Notes: generated by a model from the sequence alone, not told the origin. A stretch of 64,000 nt of DNA from Verrucomicrobiales bacterium (GCA_021648365.1 JAKISY010000009.1:1-64000), one strand, 5' to 3'; numbered from the stretch's first letter, positions 8,084-18,382 are shown. Made by a program: numbers and translations.

Positions 8084-9313
8084 ATGCGTGCTGCCAGCTT
8101 TGTTCATTCTTTGCTCCTGACCTCCGCCCTGCTTTTGATAGCAGCAACCATGCCGTCCGCGAGCTGGGCAAAAACATCACCCGTGCTCAACGGTATCGAC
8201 CAATTACAAGCGCAAAACTTTGCCGCGCTCAAAGGTCTGCGTATCGGGCTGATCACCAATCAAACCGGCATCAATCGCCAAGGGCACTCGACCATCGATC
8301 TGTTAGCACAAGCACCAGAGGTCCAACTGGTCGCGCTCTTCAGTCCTGAGCATGGCATCCGAGGTAAATTGGACAGAGAAAAAATCGACGACTCCAAAGA
8401 CAGCAAAACCGGCACCCCGATTTTCAGTTTATACAAAAACAAAATCCGCAAACCGACAACCGAGCAACTGCGCAATCTTGATGCTCTAGTTTTTGACATC
8501 CAAGACATTGGCTGTCGTTTTTACACCTATATCTCGACCATGGGCCTGTGCATGGAGGCTGCGGCGGATGCCGGTCTGAAATTCATCGTACTCGACCGAG
8601 TCAACCCCATCGCCGCCGAACGAGTTGATGGCCCCATTCGAGTCGGTCCCACAAAATTTGTCGCCTACCATGACATCGTCATTCAGCACGGCATGACCAT
8701 CGGCGAACTGGCAAAAATGATCAATACCGAGAAAAAGTTGCACGCCGACCTCACCATCGTGCCCATCCAAAATTGGACGCGCTCTCAATTTTTCGACTCC
8801 ACCCAACTCCCCTGGATCAATCCCTCACCCAACATTCGCAACCTACAACAAGCTATTCTCTACCCCGGAGTCGGCTTGATCGAATTCACCAACGTCTCCG
8901 TCGGACGCGGCACACACAGCCCCTTCGAGCGCATCGGCGCCCCCTACATCGATGCTGAGAAACTAGCCAAGCGGCTCAATGCCTACCGCTTGCCAGGCGT
9001 TCAGTTCAAAACCACCCACTTCACCCCCCAATCGAGTGTTTTTGCCAAACAAAAATGCCACGGAGTTCAAATCATCCTCACCGACCGCCAAGTCTATCAA
9101 AGCCTCGATACCGGACTGATCCTCGCCCGCACCTTGATGCATTTATACCCCAAGCAATTTGATCCCCAGAAAAAACTCAACACCCTATTGCTTCACCCGC
9201 CTACCATCAAAGCTCTGCGTGAACAACGCCCCCTGCAAGACATCCGCCAACTCTGGCAAGCAGACCTGAAAAAGTTTCACCAACGTCGCCAGCGCTATCT
9301 TTTGTATCCTTGA
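8084..9313 (+). CDS. NamZ-like exo-beta-N-acetylmuramidase (DUF1343)
   Basis: This 409-residue protein starts with a signal peptide (about residues 1-28, cleavage near SWA). It then follows the DUF1343 family throughout: VLNGIDQL, GLRIGLITNQTG, LFSPEHGIRG, VFDIQDIGCRFYTYISTMG and LPWINPSPNI are its conserved blocks. NamZ of Bacillus subtilis releases terminal MurNAc from peptidoglycan fragments. The glutamate of SPEHG and the histidines nearby are in the conserved active-site blocks. The length matches the family. It probably acts in the periplasm, either recycling the cell's own wall or digesting other bacteria's wall debris. It follows the rhomboid-like gene by 12 bases. Confidence 0.85.
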   Translation: MRAASFVHSLLLTSALLLIAATMPSASWAKTSPVLNGIDQLQAQNFAALKGLRIGLITNQTGINRQGHSTIDLLAQAPEVQLVALFSPEHGIRGKLDREKIDDSKDSKTGTPIFSLYKNKIRKPTTEQLRNLDALVFDIQDIGCRFYTYISTMGLCMEAAADAGLKFIVLDRVNPIAAERVDGPIRVGPTKFVAYHDIVIQHGMTIGELAKMINTEKKLHADLTIVPIQNWTRSQFFDSTQLPWINPSPNIRNLQQAILYPGVGLIEFTNVSVGRGTHSPFERIGAPYIDAEKLAKRLNAYRLPGVQFKTTHFTPQSSVFAKQKCHGVQIILTDRQVYQSLDTGLILARTLMHLYPKQFDPQKKLNTLLLHPPTIKALREQRPLQDIRQLWQADLKKFHQRRQRYLLYP

Positions 9314-9380
9314 TCACTCCTTGGTGGAAAATAAGCTGGAGATGGTAAGAGCAATTCCATATTACTTTTAGTTACGCGAT

Positions 9381-11780
9381 ATGATAAATCACATACTGAC
9401 TTTGGCAGTGGTCTTGATGGCTCTACTCCCCCTATCTATCACCAGTGCTCAGGACACTCCGCTGAAAGCGGATCTCAACAAAAACCTGACGCCCCACGAA
9501 CTTAAAAAAGCTCTACAAAATTTACAAGAAACGCTCGCTGATGAAAGCAGCGACCTGCCCACCGGTCACTACTTCGAGTTCGCCGACTGGGTTCTGGAAG
9601 AATATTCCAAATGGCGGAAGCTCCACCCGCCTAAAGAAATTCAAATCAACATTCCTCCAGCCACTCTTCCTGACGAAGGAGAGCCTGTTGACCCGTTTGC
9701 CGAACCTGACCTTCAGACGAGAGAGCTTCCATTGAATAAGTTTGATTTTGTATTCACGTTAAATTCAATTTTCGAAAAACTCTTCTTTACCAAACTGGAG
9801 ACTTCCATTCCAGGATTCATTTCTCTTGCCAAAAAACATCCAACCTTGCGAACCGAAAACCTGTTCGCCTCTCTGCTCAATAACTACCTGATCGTTGCCA
9901 ATATTCAAAAGCTCACTCACTCACAGAGCCTTCCCAAATCTTTACCCGAGGCAAAAGGTGAACTTCCCGACTCCTTACAACAAGTAGCCCCCGAATTACA
10001 ATCTGCCTGGAGAAAAGCTAAATTCATCGAAAATACGATCATTCGACTGTTTCCAAACGGCAATGACGACACCGTTTCTTATCTGGGAAATAGCACCTAT
10101 TTTGATAAAATCATCGGAGAATGCCTCATTGATGACAACTGGAGTAATGCAAACACCATTAATGATTATTCATGGGGCAACTGGTGTGCTGTTGGCAGTG
10201 GAAATTTTGTGTGGCAAAAACTCAATTTTCTTGTTCTTCACCGCATCCATCTTGGGAAATCAGATGAAGGGCTCGCGCTACTTCTTTACGCTTGGTTGTC
10301 TCAGTCGACTTCTCAACATTTCCTCACCTATGACTTCGATGATGAACGTTGGGACAATATACTGAGCAGCAACATTCAGAAATCAGGCAGCGACTGGCAG
10401 AGTCCAGCCTGCGGTATGTTATTGATGCATTCTAGATGGATAAATTCACGTCATCTAGCAACCAAAGCGAGGCAAAAAACGGCACAACTTCTTTCTCTAA
10501 CCGGGCAACTACAACTTCCAGATCCCAAGGAAACCCTAGAAGTATTAGTTGGCATTCTTAAGCGTCACTCCATAGAAGACATTCGCTATCTCGGCGATCC
10601 TTTTGCTGAGTCTGAAGGCGGCAAATTTGCTCTCAACTCGGAAATCAAATCCAACGCAATCCAAACCGTCGCTTCTCTAATCCACAAGGTGGAATACGGG
10701 TCTGAACTAATTGACGCCATCGAGTTACTCGCCGCTCTAGCACCGAAAACCAGCAAGAACGATTTACTCCAATTGATTTCAAGCCCAGTCCCTTCTCTTT
10801 CACAAGCGGCCTATGATGCCCTAAAAGCAAATGGCTACGAGAATGAACTCAAACCCATCACTCCTTCCAAGCAGGAAAGTTTTGAGCTCACCCTCCGACT
10901 AGGTGGCAAGCCAATATCTAGCCTCCCCATTTACACAAAACAATTCTTGATAACAAAAGACCGTAACTCATTCACAGTATTTGGAGGGCAAATAGACGAC
11001 CAACTAGGTGGAAATGGCGAGATAAGCTTCAAGCGAAATGATCACGCTCACGCCTCGGATACCCGAGGTGTTTTTGCCATTTACCCACGAGGAAAAGAAC
11101 ACCTGATTCCGTGGACTCCCACCACTCCCGTTTTTGCTTACATGGAAAATTTCGCCGACTTAAAAAAGCATCAAAATCAAATCATCGACCTTCTGGCCCA
11201 CTCACTGGACATCAAATTACAATTCCCTAAAAACAGGCTAAGCCCGCCAGAAAATGCTCAAGCTGCACAAATCATCATCGGCACTCAACCCTTATTTTTA
11301 GCCGACTCTGAAATGAGCATCTACTTTCACGCCGCAAATTACAAACTGGAAACTCGGAACAATCATTTCAAGATGGACCAAGTTGGACCCGCTTGTTATT
11401 CCTTTCACGTGCAAGCTCCCGGTTGTGCTATTTACACACAAACTGAACCTATCGCTGTAACTCAGAACCAAGAAATCCTAATAAAACTCAAACCAGGACA
11501 TCAACTCAAATACTCCCTCGACAGCAAAGAAAATGAAGCTTTCTCCATCACTCTTATGCTCCAAAGTTTCGACAAAAAAGGAAAAGCGATCTGGAGCGAA
11601 GTGCTTGAAGTCCAAAACGAGTGGCAATTCATCAACTGGAACCACTTAGAGTCTGGCAAATATGAACTGCACGTTTTTAATATGCTCAATCATTCTTTGA
11701 AACCCAGTAAATTAAACTTCGAAATCAAACCCAGCGATCCTGAAATTGTAGATCTAGGGAAAATAAAAGTTCCACGATAA
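9381..11780 (+). CDS. Large secreted protein of unknown function
   Basis: This 799-residue protein has a clear signal peptide (LTLAVVLMALLPLSITSAQ, cleavage near residue 23). A helical, HEAT-like middle lies around residues 370-490 (ATKARQKTAQLLSLTGQLQ, AIELLAALAPKTSKNDLLQL), where each repeat has alternating helix-forming stretches. The C-terminal 300 residues are beta-rich with several sandwich-like segments and end in VDLGKIKVPR, a form often seen at the end of carboxypeptidase-regulatory-like or Cna-B-like domains. No catalytic motif is visible. It is slightly more AT-rich than its neighbours. It stands 67 bases after the muramidase gene and converges on the following sulfatase with only 9 bases between stops. 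Confidence 0.6.
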   Translation: MINHILTLAVVLMALLPLSITSAQDTPLKADLNKNLTPHELKKALQNLQETLADESSDLPTGHYFEFADWVLEEYSKWRKLHPPKEIQINIPPATLPDEGEPVDPFAEPDLQTRELPLNKFDFVFTLNSIFEKLFFTKLETSIPGFISLAKKHPTLRTENLFASLLNNYLIVANIQKLTHSQSLPKSLPEAKGELPDSLQQVAPELQSAWRKAKFIENTIIRLFPNGNDDTVSYLGNSTYFDKIIGECLIDDNWSNANTINDYSWGNWCAVGSGNFVWQKLNFLVLHRIHLGKSDEGLALLLYAWLSQSTSQHFLTYDFDDERWDNILSSNIQKSGSDWQSPACGMLLMHSRWINSRHLATKARQKTAQLLSLTGQLQLPDPKETLEVLVGILKRHSIEDIRYLGDPFAESEGGKFALNSEIKSNAIQTVASLIHKVEYGSELIDAIELLAALAPKTSKNDLLQLISSPVPSLSQAAYDALKANGYENELKPITPSKQESFELTLRLGGKPISSLPIYTKQFLITKDRNSFTVFGGQIDDQLGGNGEISFKRNDHAHASDTRGVFAIYPRGKEHLIPWTPTTPVFAYMENFADLKKHQNQIIDLLAHSLDIKLQFPKNRLSPPENAQAAQIIIGTQPLFLADSEMSIYFHAANYKLETRNNHFKMDQVGPACYSFHVQAPGCAIYTQTEPIAVTQNQEILIKLKPGHQLKYSLDSKENEAFSITLMLQSFDKKGKAIWSEVLEVQNEWQFINWNHLESGKYELHVFNMLNHSLKPSKLNFEIKPSDPEIVDLGKIKVPR

Positions 11781-11789
11781 ACCTCCCAC

Positions 11790-13199
11790 TCACTCCGCCA
11801 ACAACGGGTCACCCTGCTTTTTGCGCCACGCCTGCAAACGTTTCTTGAGTAATTCAAATCGTGCCTGATGCCGCGGCAAACCCGCCAAATTACTCATCTC
11901 CCACGGGTCTCTTTTCAAGTCGAACAACTGCCAATATTCCTTCACTGGATAATAAATCAGCTTCCAGTTATCGTCGCTGCGAATCATTCGCTGAGCATTG
12001 GTGTAATAACCAAAAATGTCCTCATGGTGTTTTTCTGCCTTACCTCTCAGCACAGCAGCAAAACTCTTCGCGGTCACTTCCTCCGGAATCTTGATCCCCA
12101 CCAAGTCGCAAGTCGTCGGATACAGTTCGCGCAGATAAGTTTGCGCATCACTTCTCGAACCCGCCTCAATCCCTGGACCAGCGATGATCATCGGTACATT
12201 GATGGTATGCTCATACATATTCTGCTTGCCCCGCAACCCGTGACTGCCCACCGCCATGCCGTGATCGCTCGAATAAATCACAATCGTATTATCCAATTCC
12301 CCACTCTCCTTCAGAGCCTTCAATATACGCCCCACCTGAGCATCCAGATCATCCACCACCGAATAATAAACTCGCAGCAAATCCTTCACCGCATATCGCG
12401 TTCGTGGCCACGCCAGTAGAGCTTCATCACGACCATCAAAGTTGCCGTGATCAAAAGGGTGTTCGGGCAAAAAATTCTCCGGCACTTTCATATACTCCGT
12501 TTTGTATTTGCCCTCCATGCCCGGCGGCATGAACAGCGGATCGTGAGGAGCAGTAAAGTTCACCTGCATCAACCAGGGTTTGTCACCTTGCTGCTGGATC
12601 AAACCAATCGCCGCGTCAGCAAACTTCGCGCTGATATCCGGCGTCAGACCCACTCCCAGTTCTGGGTATTTCTTTTTCCCATCCTCTGATTGAAAGATCC
12701 ACCCGCGATAACCTGTTACCGGAAAGCCCTTCCAATCCTGCTGTTCCTTCATCCACTTGCCGCCCCCACCACGGTAATAACCTGCCACTTTGGAATAGCC
12801 CGCCTTCGTTGGCGTAGTATTCACATGCCACTTCCCCACATACCAAGTATCATAACCAGCCTGTTTAAAAGTTCCCGCCCAGAACTTAGTGTCTGGATCA
12901 AAATCAATCCCCCGACGACTCTGTTGATGTTCCCATCCATGCATGCCGCTCATGATCTCCGAACGGCTCATCCAGCAAATCGGATACGAACAAGTCGCCC
13001 GTGAAAAGCTCATCCCTCGCGCCGCCAAGGCATCCAGATTGGGCGTATGAATTCGATCATTACCAGCCAAAGAGCGAATCGTATCTGCACGTTGATCATC
13101 CGCTAACAAGAAAAGAACGTTCGGCTTCTTTTCATCAGCCATCACCGAACCAGCAAACAAACACAATGCCGACAGCAATTTGATTGTTAGATTTCGCAT
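11790..13199 (-). CDS. Secreted sulfatase with atypical active-site motif CWMSR
   Basis: This is a 469-residue type I sulfatase. I chose the ATG at 13199 because AAGGGG lies just upstream and the protein then starts with a signal peptide (MRNLTIKLLSALCLFAGSVMA); the frame extends further upstream only through repeat DNA. Calcium-binding aspartates are at residues 34-35 (LLADDQ), KWHV and SSDHG motifs follow, and the C-terminus ends in the usual NLAGLP segment. The cysteine that becomes formylglycine is Cys75, but the motif is CWMSR rather than CxPSR or CxASR. Substrate cannot be read from the sequence. It lies downstream of the PVC haem protein on the same strand, a pair that is fused in one gene at 40258-44799. 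Confidence 0.9.
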   Translation of the reverse strand: MRNLTIKLLSALCLFAGSVMADEKKPNVLFLLADDQRADTIRSLAGNDRIHTPNLDALAARGMSFSRATCSYPICWMSRSEIMSGMHGWEHQQSRRGIDFDPDTKFWAGTFKQAGYDTWYVGKWHVNTTPTKAGYSKVAGYYRGGGGKWMKEQQDWKGFPVTGYRGWIFQSEDGKKKYPELGVGLTPDISAKFADAAIGLIQQQGDKPWLMQVNFTAPHDPLFMPPGMEGKYKTEYMKVPENFLPEHPFDHGNFDGRDEALLAWPRTRYAVKDLLRVYYSVVDDLDAQVGRILKALKESGELDNTIVIYSSDHGMAVGSHGLRGKQNMYEHTINVPMIIAGPGIEAGSRSDAQTYLRELYPTTCDLVGIKIPEEVTAKSFAAVLRGKAEKHHEDIFGYYTNAQRMIRSDDNWKLIYYPVKEYWQLFDLKRDPWEMSNLAGLPRHQARFELLKKRLQAWRKKQGDPLLAE

Positions 13200-13474
13200 T
13201 GTAACCCCTTGCCACGCTGTAAAAGGGGCGTGCATTAGTAAATGTGGCGCGCAATGGCATTGCGTGGAGGAACCGACTCGAGGGAATACACGGATTGCCA
13301 ATCCGTGCCACGTTGCGAAGGAAGCTTTGGGCAAGTAAGTGGGACGCAATGGCATTGCGTGGGGCGACGGGGTAGTTCGAGGAGAAATTGCTAATTCAGC
13401 TATTCGAACCTTAACAAAACCCCAAAACAAATTCACCCTCCGTGTTACAACTTTATAATACGATGTCCACATGT
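13200..13474. repeat. Intergenic hairpin cluster
   Basis: The spacer between the PVC haem gene and the sulfatase gene holds three perfect inverted repeats with three-base loops. They are CGCAAT-GGC-ATTGCG (13250-13264), CACGGATT-GCC-AATCCGTG (13289-13307) and ACGCAAT-GGC-ATTGCGT (13344-13360). The first and third share the context GCAATGGCATTGCGTGG. They belong to the window-wide family described in the findings and are not followed by T-runs, so they are not simple terminators. Confidence 0.7.
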
Positions 13475-16400
13475 CTACTTCCCAGCCACCTTCATCAAGT
13501 AGGCAAACAGATCCCGCAGTTCATCATCCTTCAAGCCCACCAACAAACCTTCCGGCATCAGCGAAATCGGCGATGCTTTCAGCGAGGTGATCTGATCACG
13601 TGTCAAAGTAGTCAACTGCCCAGCCGGATCTCGCAAAGTCACTGTCTTAGGATTTTGATCAGCAATCATGCCAATCAACGTGCGACCATCTTTCATCGTC
13701 ACGATGAAGTTGGTGTAACCCTCGCGAATCTCCAAACTCGGATCAATCATCGCCGGCAACCAGAACTCTAGGTTGCCTCGTTCATAACCTGTCAAATCAG
13801 GGCCAATCACCCCACCCTTATCAAACAGCTTATGACAAACCACACAACGCTGAGCAAACAAGGCATCCCCTTTTTTCGCATCACCAGCACCCTTCTCCAA
13901 CAATGCCATGATACGTTTGATCTCCGCCTGTTTTGCCGCGGCAGGTTGCGCCCGCATGTCTGGCCAATGTTTGGCTACCAGCGCATTGATCTCTCCATCA
14001 TTGTGCAACTTCAACTGCTGCACCACATCTGGCTCGATGTCCCTCGCTTTGATCACCCATGCATCCACTTGAGCCAAAAACAACTTCGCCCAATCCTTAC
14101 GACTCGCCAAAACCCTGTCCGCCGTGCTGCGCACATTGTGCTCCGCAGGCAAGCTGCGCCCATATCGAGTCAAGATCGTCTTAGCGATGGAGATGTCATC
14201 GTAGTTCGCCAACGACTGCATTGCCACTCGCTTCAGCGCACTTTGCTGATCCTGAGCCAAGACCGCCAACAAAGGTGCAATCACACTTTTATCGCCTAAA
14301 TTACCAAACAACTTCGCCAAGGTCACCCGCTCTAGAGTATCGGACTTGCTGCTCTTCACCACCACGATTGCCTTTTTCAAAGACGCCTTATCGCCGCGTT
14401 GAACCCCTAAGACCAGATCGCTGTCTCCAGCTTTTTTAGCGTATTCATCCATCGCTTTAGTCAAAGCCGCTGGCAACTTGGGAATCGTTGATCCTTGGAA
14501 TGCTTGTTGCAAACCTGTCATCAAAATCTTCTGAGCTTCTTCGTCAGGTGCTAACTGCAATAGCTTGGCACACATCTCAAAATTCTCAGCTCCACCCGCC
14601 ATCGCATAGCGCCGCATCAGACGTGCTGCCATTTCCTGTTTGAACAAAGGCAGATCCCAGATCTTGCCATCCTTGACCATATTCTCGATCTCGCCACTAC
14701 CGTCCTCAGCATGAGCCTCCAGCGCCCACCAGTTCATCAGCGGCATGTGCAAGTCCTCCATATCTTCACTGCGCCCGAGCAAATTACGCACAATAGGAAT
14801 CGCTATACTGGCAGGCAATCTTTTGGCAGATGCCGCCAACTGGGAACGCACATGCACACTGTCATCTTTAGCCGCCATTTCCGACAGCTTGTCGCCCAGA
14901 TCCGTGCCCGCTTTACGCCGATCACCCACCAGCCTTACCACCCAACGACGCACATCCGCATCCTGATTCTCCAACCACATGATTGCTAAACCTTCGGTCA
15001 ATCCCCCCAACAGATTCAAAGCCCACAAAGCCTCAAGTGATTTCTGCCCACTGTCAGCACTCACCAGTTTTTTCAATTGCGGCAATACCGACTTATCACC
15101 ACGCCAGCCCAACTCCAAAACCGCCCGCCGCCGCATCCAGCGATTATCACCATCAAACAAAGCGATCAGATCCGCATTCGACGTTTTAGCGAGATCAAAA
15201 GTCTTATGCTTCATGTCCATGCCCTTTGGCTTGACGCGATAAATACGACCACTGTCTTTATGCCAGTTATCCACCGGGTAAACATGGCTCAAACGCGTGT
15301 CTGACCAGTCAGCAATGTAGATGCCACCCTCCGGACCCACCGCACCAAACACAGGGCGGAACCAGCGATCTTTGGTCACCATCAAATAATCTTCGTCCTT
15401 AGTCTGATAAGTCGAAGTGTCCGCCATCACCTCCGAGACATGCACCACGTTCTGCAAAGAATTCGGCGCAATGATTTTCCCCTTGTAAGAATCGGGAAAA
15501 AGCCCGCCCTCATAAATCATAAAAGCCTGAGGAAAACGACGAGTATCCCCTTCATGACGCATGTGTTTAAAGTAACCAAAAGCATAGGGATTGGTCAGCG
15601 GTCCGTGTTTACCCCAACCCTTCTCGCCATAACTTCCCTGCGGATAATACATACCACGGGTATTGCCATGATTGGTGCCAGAAAACACCCGCCCCTTGGC
15701 ATCGATCTCAACACTGAAAGTATTGCCGCCACCCTCGCCATAAATTTCAAACTCATGGGTATCCGGATGATAACGCCAGATGTTCTGCCCCTTCCACTTC
15801 ACCATCTTACCCGTTGCCGGATTTTTCACATTGCCGGTGCTGGTACTACCATTAGCTCCATACAGCCAACCATCTGGCCCCCACTTCATATTACTCATCA
15901 CCGAGTGCGTGTCCTCAAGCCCGAAGCCTGACAAACGCACTTCTGGATCGCCATCGGGAATATCATCACGATCAGCATCAGGATAAAACAACAGATAGGG
16001 AGGGTTACTCACCCAGATTCCTCCATGCCCGACCACCACCGAAGTGGCGATATTCAAACCCGTGATCACATCCTTGTGTTGGTCGTAATAGCCGTCCCCA
16101 TTAGTATCTTCAAACACCGTGATGGTATCCTTGCCCTTCACGCCATGCGGAGGAGGCTCCGGCACCTTGTCAAAAACAGCCCGCAGATAGTTGTCGTATT
16201 CCACCACCTTCAAACCCGCAGGAAACTGATACTGCAAATACTGCATCACCCACATCCGACCACGGTGATCCCAAGAGACAAACAAAGGCTGACCAATCAC
16301 CGGCTCACTCGCCATCACCTCCACTTCCACATCCTTGCGTGTGCGAAACTCCTTCGCCGCTTCCTGCGCGGAGACCAAAGGGATATCCAAAGAAAGCATG

Positions 16401-16588
16401 GTCCCCCTGCCCTTGAAATTTTTGATAACATCCACCACCCCTTTGTTACCCGCCATGGAGGTGTCTTTTTTCTTCCCCTCCTCCGCAGGCACCGATTTTT
16501 TATCATCAGCAGCTGATAGCGTTAGGGGTAGTAACAGCAAGCTAAGCATTGCTACAATTAGAGCATTTTTTGTGATCATAAATAACAT
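13475..16588 (-). CDS. PVC-type haem-binding CxxCH dehydrogenase-like protein with HEAT repeats
   Basis: This secreted protein of about 1037 residues has four parts. A signal peptide (ALIVAMLSLLLLPLTLSA) leads. A seven-bladed, calcium-binding propeller typical of 'putative membrane-bound dehydrogenase' proteins of Planctomycetota and Verrucomicrobiota covers about residues 80-480 (DTNGDGYYD, PDADRDDIPDGD and VSWDHRGRMWV motifs). Alpha-helical HEAT-like repeats fill about 480-880. A C-terminal cytochrome c domain binds haem through CVVCH at 915-919, with the sixth-ligand region further on. It probably oxidises a sugar or other small substrate in the periplasm and passes electrons to the haem. 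The start is uncertain: ATG at 16588 or 16579 both fit the signal peptide. The sulfatase gene lies downstream on the same strand. Confidence 0.85.
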   Translation of the reverse strand: MLFMITKNALIVAMLSLLLLPLTLSAADDKKSVPAEEGKKKDTSMAGNKGVVDVIKNFKGRGTMLSLDIPLVSAQEAAKEFRTRKDVEVEVMASEPVIGQPLFVSWDHRGRMWVMQYLQYQFPAGLKVVEYDNYLRAVFDKVPEPPPHGVKGKDTITVFEDTNGDGYYDQHKDVITGLNIATSVVVGHGGIWVSNPPYLLFYPDADRDDIPDGDPEVRLSGFGLEDTHSVMSNMKWGPDGWLYGANGSTSTGNVKNPATGKMVKWKGQNIWRYHPDTHEFEIYGEGGGNTFSVEIDAKGRVFSGTNHGNTRGMYYPQGSYGEKGWGKHGPLTNPYAFGYFKHMRHEGDTRRFPQAFMIYEGGLFPDSYKGKIIAPNSLQNVVHVSEVMADTSTYQTKDEDYLMVTKDRWFRPVFGAVGPEGGIYIADWSDTRLSHVYPVDNWHKDSGRIYRVKPKGMDMKHKTFDLAKTSNADLIALFDGDNRWMRRRAVLELGWRGDKSVLPQLKKLVSADSGQKSLEALWALNLLGGLTEGLAIMWLENQDADVRRWVVRLVGDRRKAGTDLGDKLSEMAAKDDSVHVRSQLAASAKRLPASIAIPIVRNLLGRSEDMEDLHMPLMNWWALEAHAEDGSGEIENMVKDGKIWDLPLFKQEMAARLMRRYAMAGGAENFEMCAKLLQLAPDEEAQKILMTGLQQAFQGSTIPKLPAALTKAMDEYAKKAGDSDLVLGVQRGDKASLKKAIVVVKSSKSDTLERVTLAKLFGNLGDKSVIAPLLAVLAQDQQSALKRVAMQSLANYDDISIAKTILTRYGRSLPAEHNVRSTADRVLASRKDWAKLFLAQVDAWVIKARDIEPDVVQQLKLHNDGEINALVAKHWPDMRAQPAAAKQAEIKRIMALLEKGAGDAKKGDALFAQRCVVCHKLFDKGGVIGPDLTGYERGNLEFWLPAMIDPSLEIREGYTNFIVTMKDGRTLIGMIADQNPKTVTLRDPAGQLTTLTRDQITSLKASPISLMPEGLLVGLKDDELRDLFAYLMKVAGK

Positions 16589-16884
16589 CTGTTCTGAGGG
16601 ATTCGAAAACAATCAAACCATAACCAGAAATCAGCTTATGAAAACCCAAAATTTGCTCTTCAGCACTCAATGTGCAACAGGTTTCCAACCTGTCTCCTCC
16701 GAAAAAACAGCTTACAAAGCTGTGCTACATTCAAAACTCAAATTCTTTCGCTGCGCGGAAGCTACCAACGCATCGTCACCGAGATGTGTGAACGCCCATT
16801 CTCTGCATCAAGAACCCCTTCCTCCCACACCTGCCAGACTACGCTGCGAAGGCTCACCCAGCAAACGCTCAACACTGCCCCCCC
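16589..16884. repeat. Intergenic region with two hairpin repeats
   Basis: No convincing gene lies here; plus-strand frames through it are repeat DNA. Two perfect inverted repeats with three-base loops are present: ACAGGTT-TCC-AACCTGT (16677-16693) and ACAGCTT-ACA-AAGCTGT (16707-16723), both 7-bp stems, separated by 13 bases. Confidence 0.6.
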
Positions 16885-18234
16885 CTACCCAATCCTGTCC
16901 TTCTTCTGCCAGCGGAACCAACGAAAAAAACGCTTCACCCACTGCCTCCCATAACACCACCACAGCCCCGGGTCATTCTTCGTCAACGCTATATCAAAAC
17001 GCACCAACCCACGCGCCACCTGCAGACGTCGCATCTGCTTAGCTGTCACCTCCTTCGCAAAAATCTCAATCGCACGATCCTCACCAGCGATTCCCATTTC
17101 AATAGCGCGCTTTTTATCTGCCAGCACATCCCCCATCGCCCTAGCAAAATCCTCCACTTGCCGCTCCTCGACCAATCGCCCCGTCTCGCCATCGATCACC
17201 ATCTCCGGCACACCCGCCAAGATCGTGGACACACAAGGCACCCGCGCGCCCATCGCCTCCATGATCACTGTCGGCAGATTATCCTTACCTCCATCCTTTT
17301 CCGTCACACAAGGCAAAGCGAAAATCGCCGCACCTTCAAGATAAGCAATGATCTCATCCTGAGATTTGGGTCCAGCCAGTTCCACACAATCCTCCACCTC
17401 ACACGTCCGGATCAATTCCAGCAACTCGCCCTCCAGCGGCCCATCCCCTACAATCACGCAGCGAAAGTCCTGCACCCCATCCTTTTTCATCAACGCACAA
17501 GCTTTGATCAAATCATCAAAACCTTTTTTCTCAATCAGACGCCCAACGCTAAAGATAAGCCGCTCGCCACTCCACACCGCCTCATCATCCCGCCGTTGAC
17601 CAGCTTCCCGAAAAGGTTCGAGATTCAACCCATTATACACCCGCTTGACCTTGCTCGCCGATTCCGGAAAACGCCCCTGCAAATCCCGCACCGTGTAATC
17701 ACTCACCGTCACCACTAACTCAGCATCACTCATCAACTTGGCAAGCGTGATTTTAAAATCTGTTTTGCAAAAAAGGTCATTGGCGTGACCCGTAAAGCTA
17801 TAAGTGATGTCATAGAAAAACTTCAACCACCAACAAGTCCTCGCCCCAATCCCAGCAAAATGGGAATGCGCATGCTGCACCCCCGCCTCCTGCAACATCA
17901 CCCCAATATAAGCCGCTTCATGCACCCGCCTCTTATCCGCCCGATCACCATGATCGCTCCAGTGACGCAAAGTCAACACCACACACTGCGGCAACTTGCC
18001 TTCAGCTTTCAACTTTTTCACCGCCTCGACCAATTCATCTCCCTGCGGCAAAAAATGCACACGCTCGTAAAGATCAGCAGGGAAATGTTTCTGCTCTTCC
18101 TCCTCAAGCCGCGTATCACGAATCGAAAAAATCAACGGCTTCATGCCCTGTCGCTCCAACTCCAAAACTTCCCGCACACAGAAAGTCTGAGTGAAAGAAG
18201 GAAAACGCTCAAAAACGTAAGCAAGGTGGTTCAT
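16885..18234 (-). CDS. Family 4 glycosyltransferase
   Basis: This 449-residue cytoplasmic protein has the two Rossmann domains of GT-B enzymes. The N-terminal half starts with the WcaL/ExpE7-like signature LAYVFERFPSFTQTFCVREV, followed by HAHSHFAGIGA and FTGHANDLF. The C-terminal half has the nucleotide-sugar site: IFSVGRLIEKKGFDDLIKA, IVGDGPLEGEL and, near residue 330, a variant of the retaining ExxxxxxxE motif (TEKDGGKDNLPTVIMEAMG). It probably adds a sugar to an exopolysaccharide or lipid-linked glycan. No other polysaccharide-synthesis gene is adjacent, so the product is unknown. A 296-base repeat-containing gap separates it from the downstream PVC haem gene. Confidence 0.85.
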   Translation of the reverse strand: MNHLAYVFERFPSFTQTFCVREVLELERQGMKPLIFSIRDTRLEEEEQKHFPADLYERVHFLPQGDELVEAVKKLKAEGKLPQCVVLTLRHWSDHGDRADKRRVHEAAYIGVMLQEAGVQHAHSHFAGIGARTCWWLKFFYDITYSFTGHANDLFCKTDFKITLAKLMSDAELVVTVSDYTVRDLQGRFPESASKVKRVYNGLNLEPFREAGQRRDDEAVWSGERLIFSVGRLIEKKGFDDLIKACALMKKDGVQDFRCVIVGDGPLEGELLELIRTCEVEDCVELAGPKSQDEIIAYLEGAAIFALPCVTEKDGGKDNLPTVIMEAMGARVPCVSTILAGVPEMVIDGETGRLVEERQVEDFARAMGDVLADKKRAIEMGIAGEDRAIEIFAKEVTAKQMRRLQVARGLVRFDIALTKNDPGLWWCYGRQWVKRFFRWFRWQKKDRIG

Positions 18235-18382
18235 GGAAAGGCTGTAGGTGGATTAGGCTTTAGGCATCCGTATTGGAAGCTCACCATATTTCGATAGCAC
18301 AGATGGGCAAGTCTCAATTCATCGCAAGAATGCATAAGCTCTCGCACGGACATTGACATTTTTCCGAACGCATGCGATATTA

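Noticed and set aside
13200..13472. N-terminal extension of the sulfatase frame through repeat DNA
   Set aside because: The extension reads through hairpin repeats and precedes a normal signal peptide with its own ribosome-binding site at 13199.
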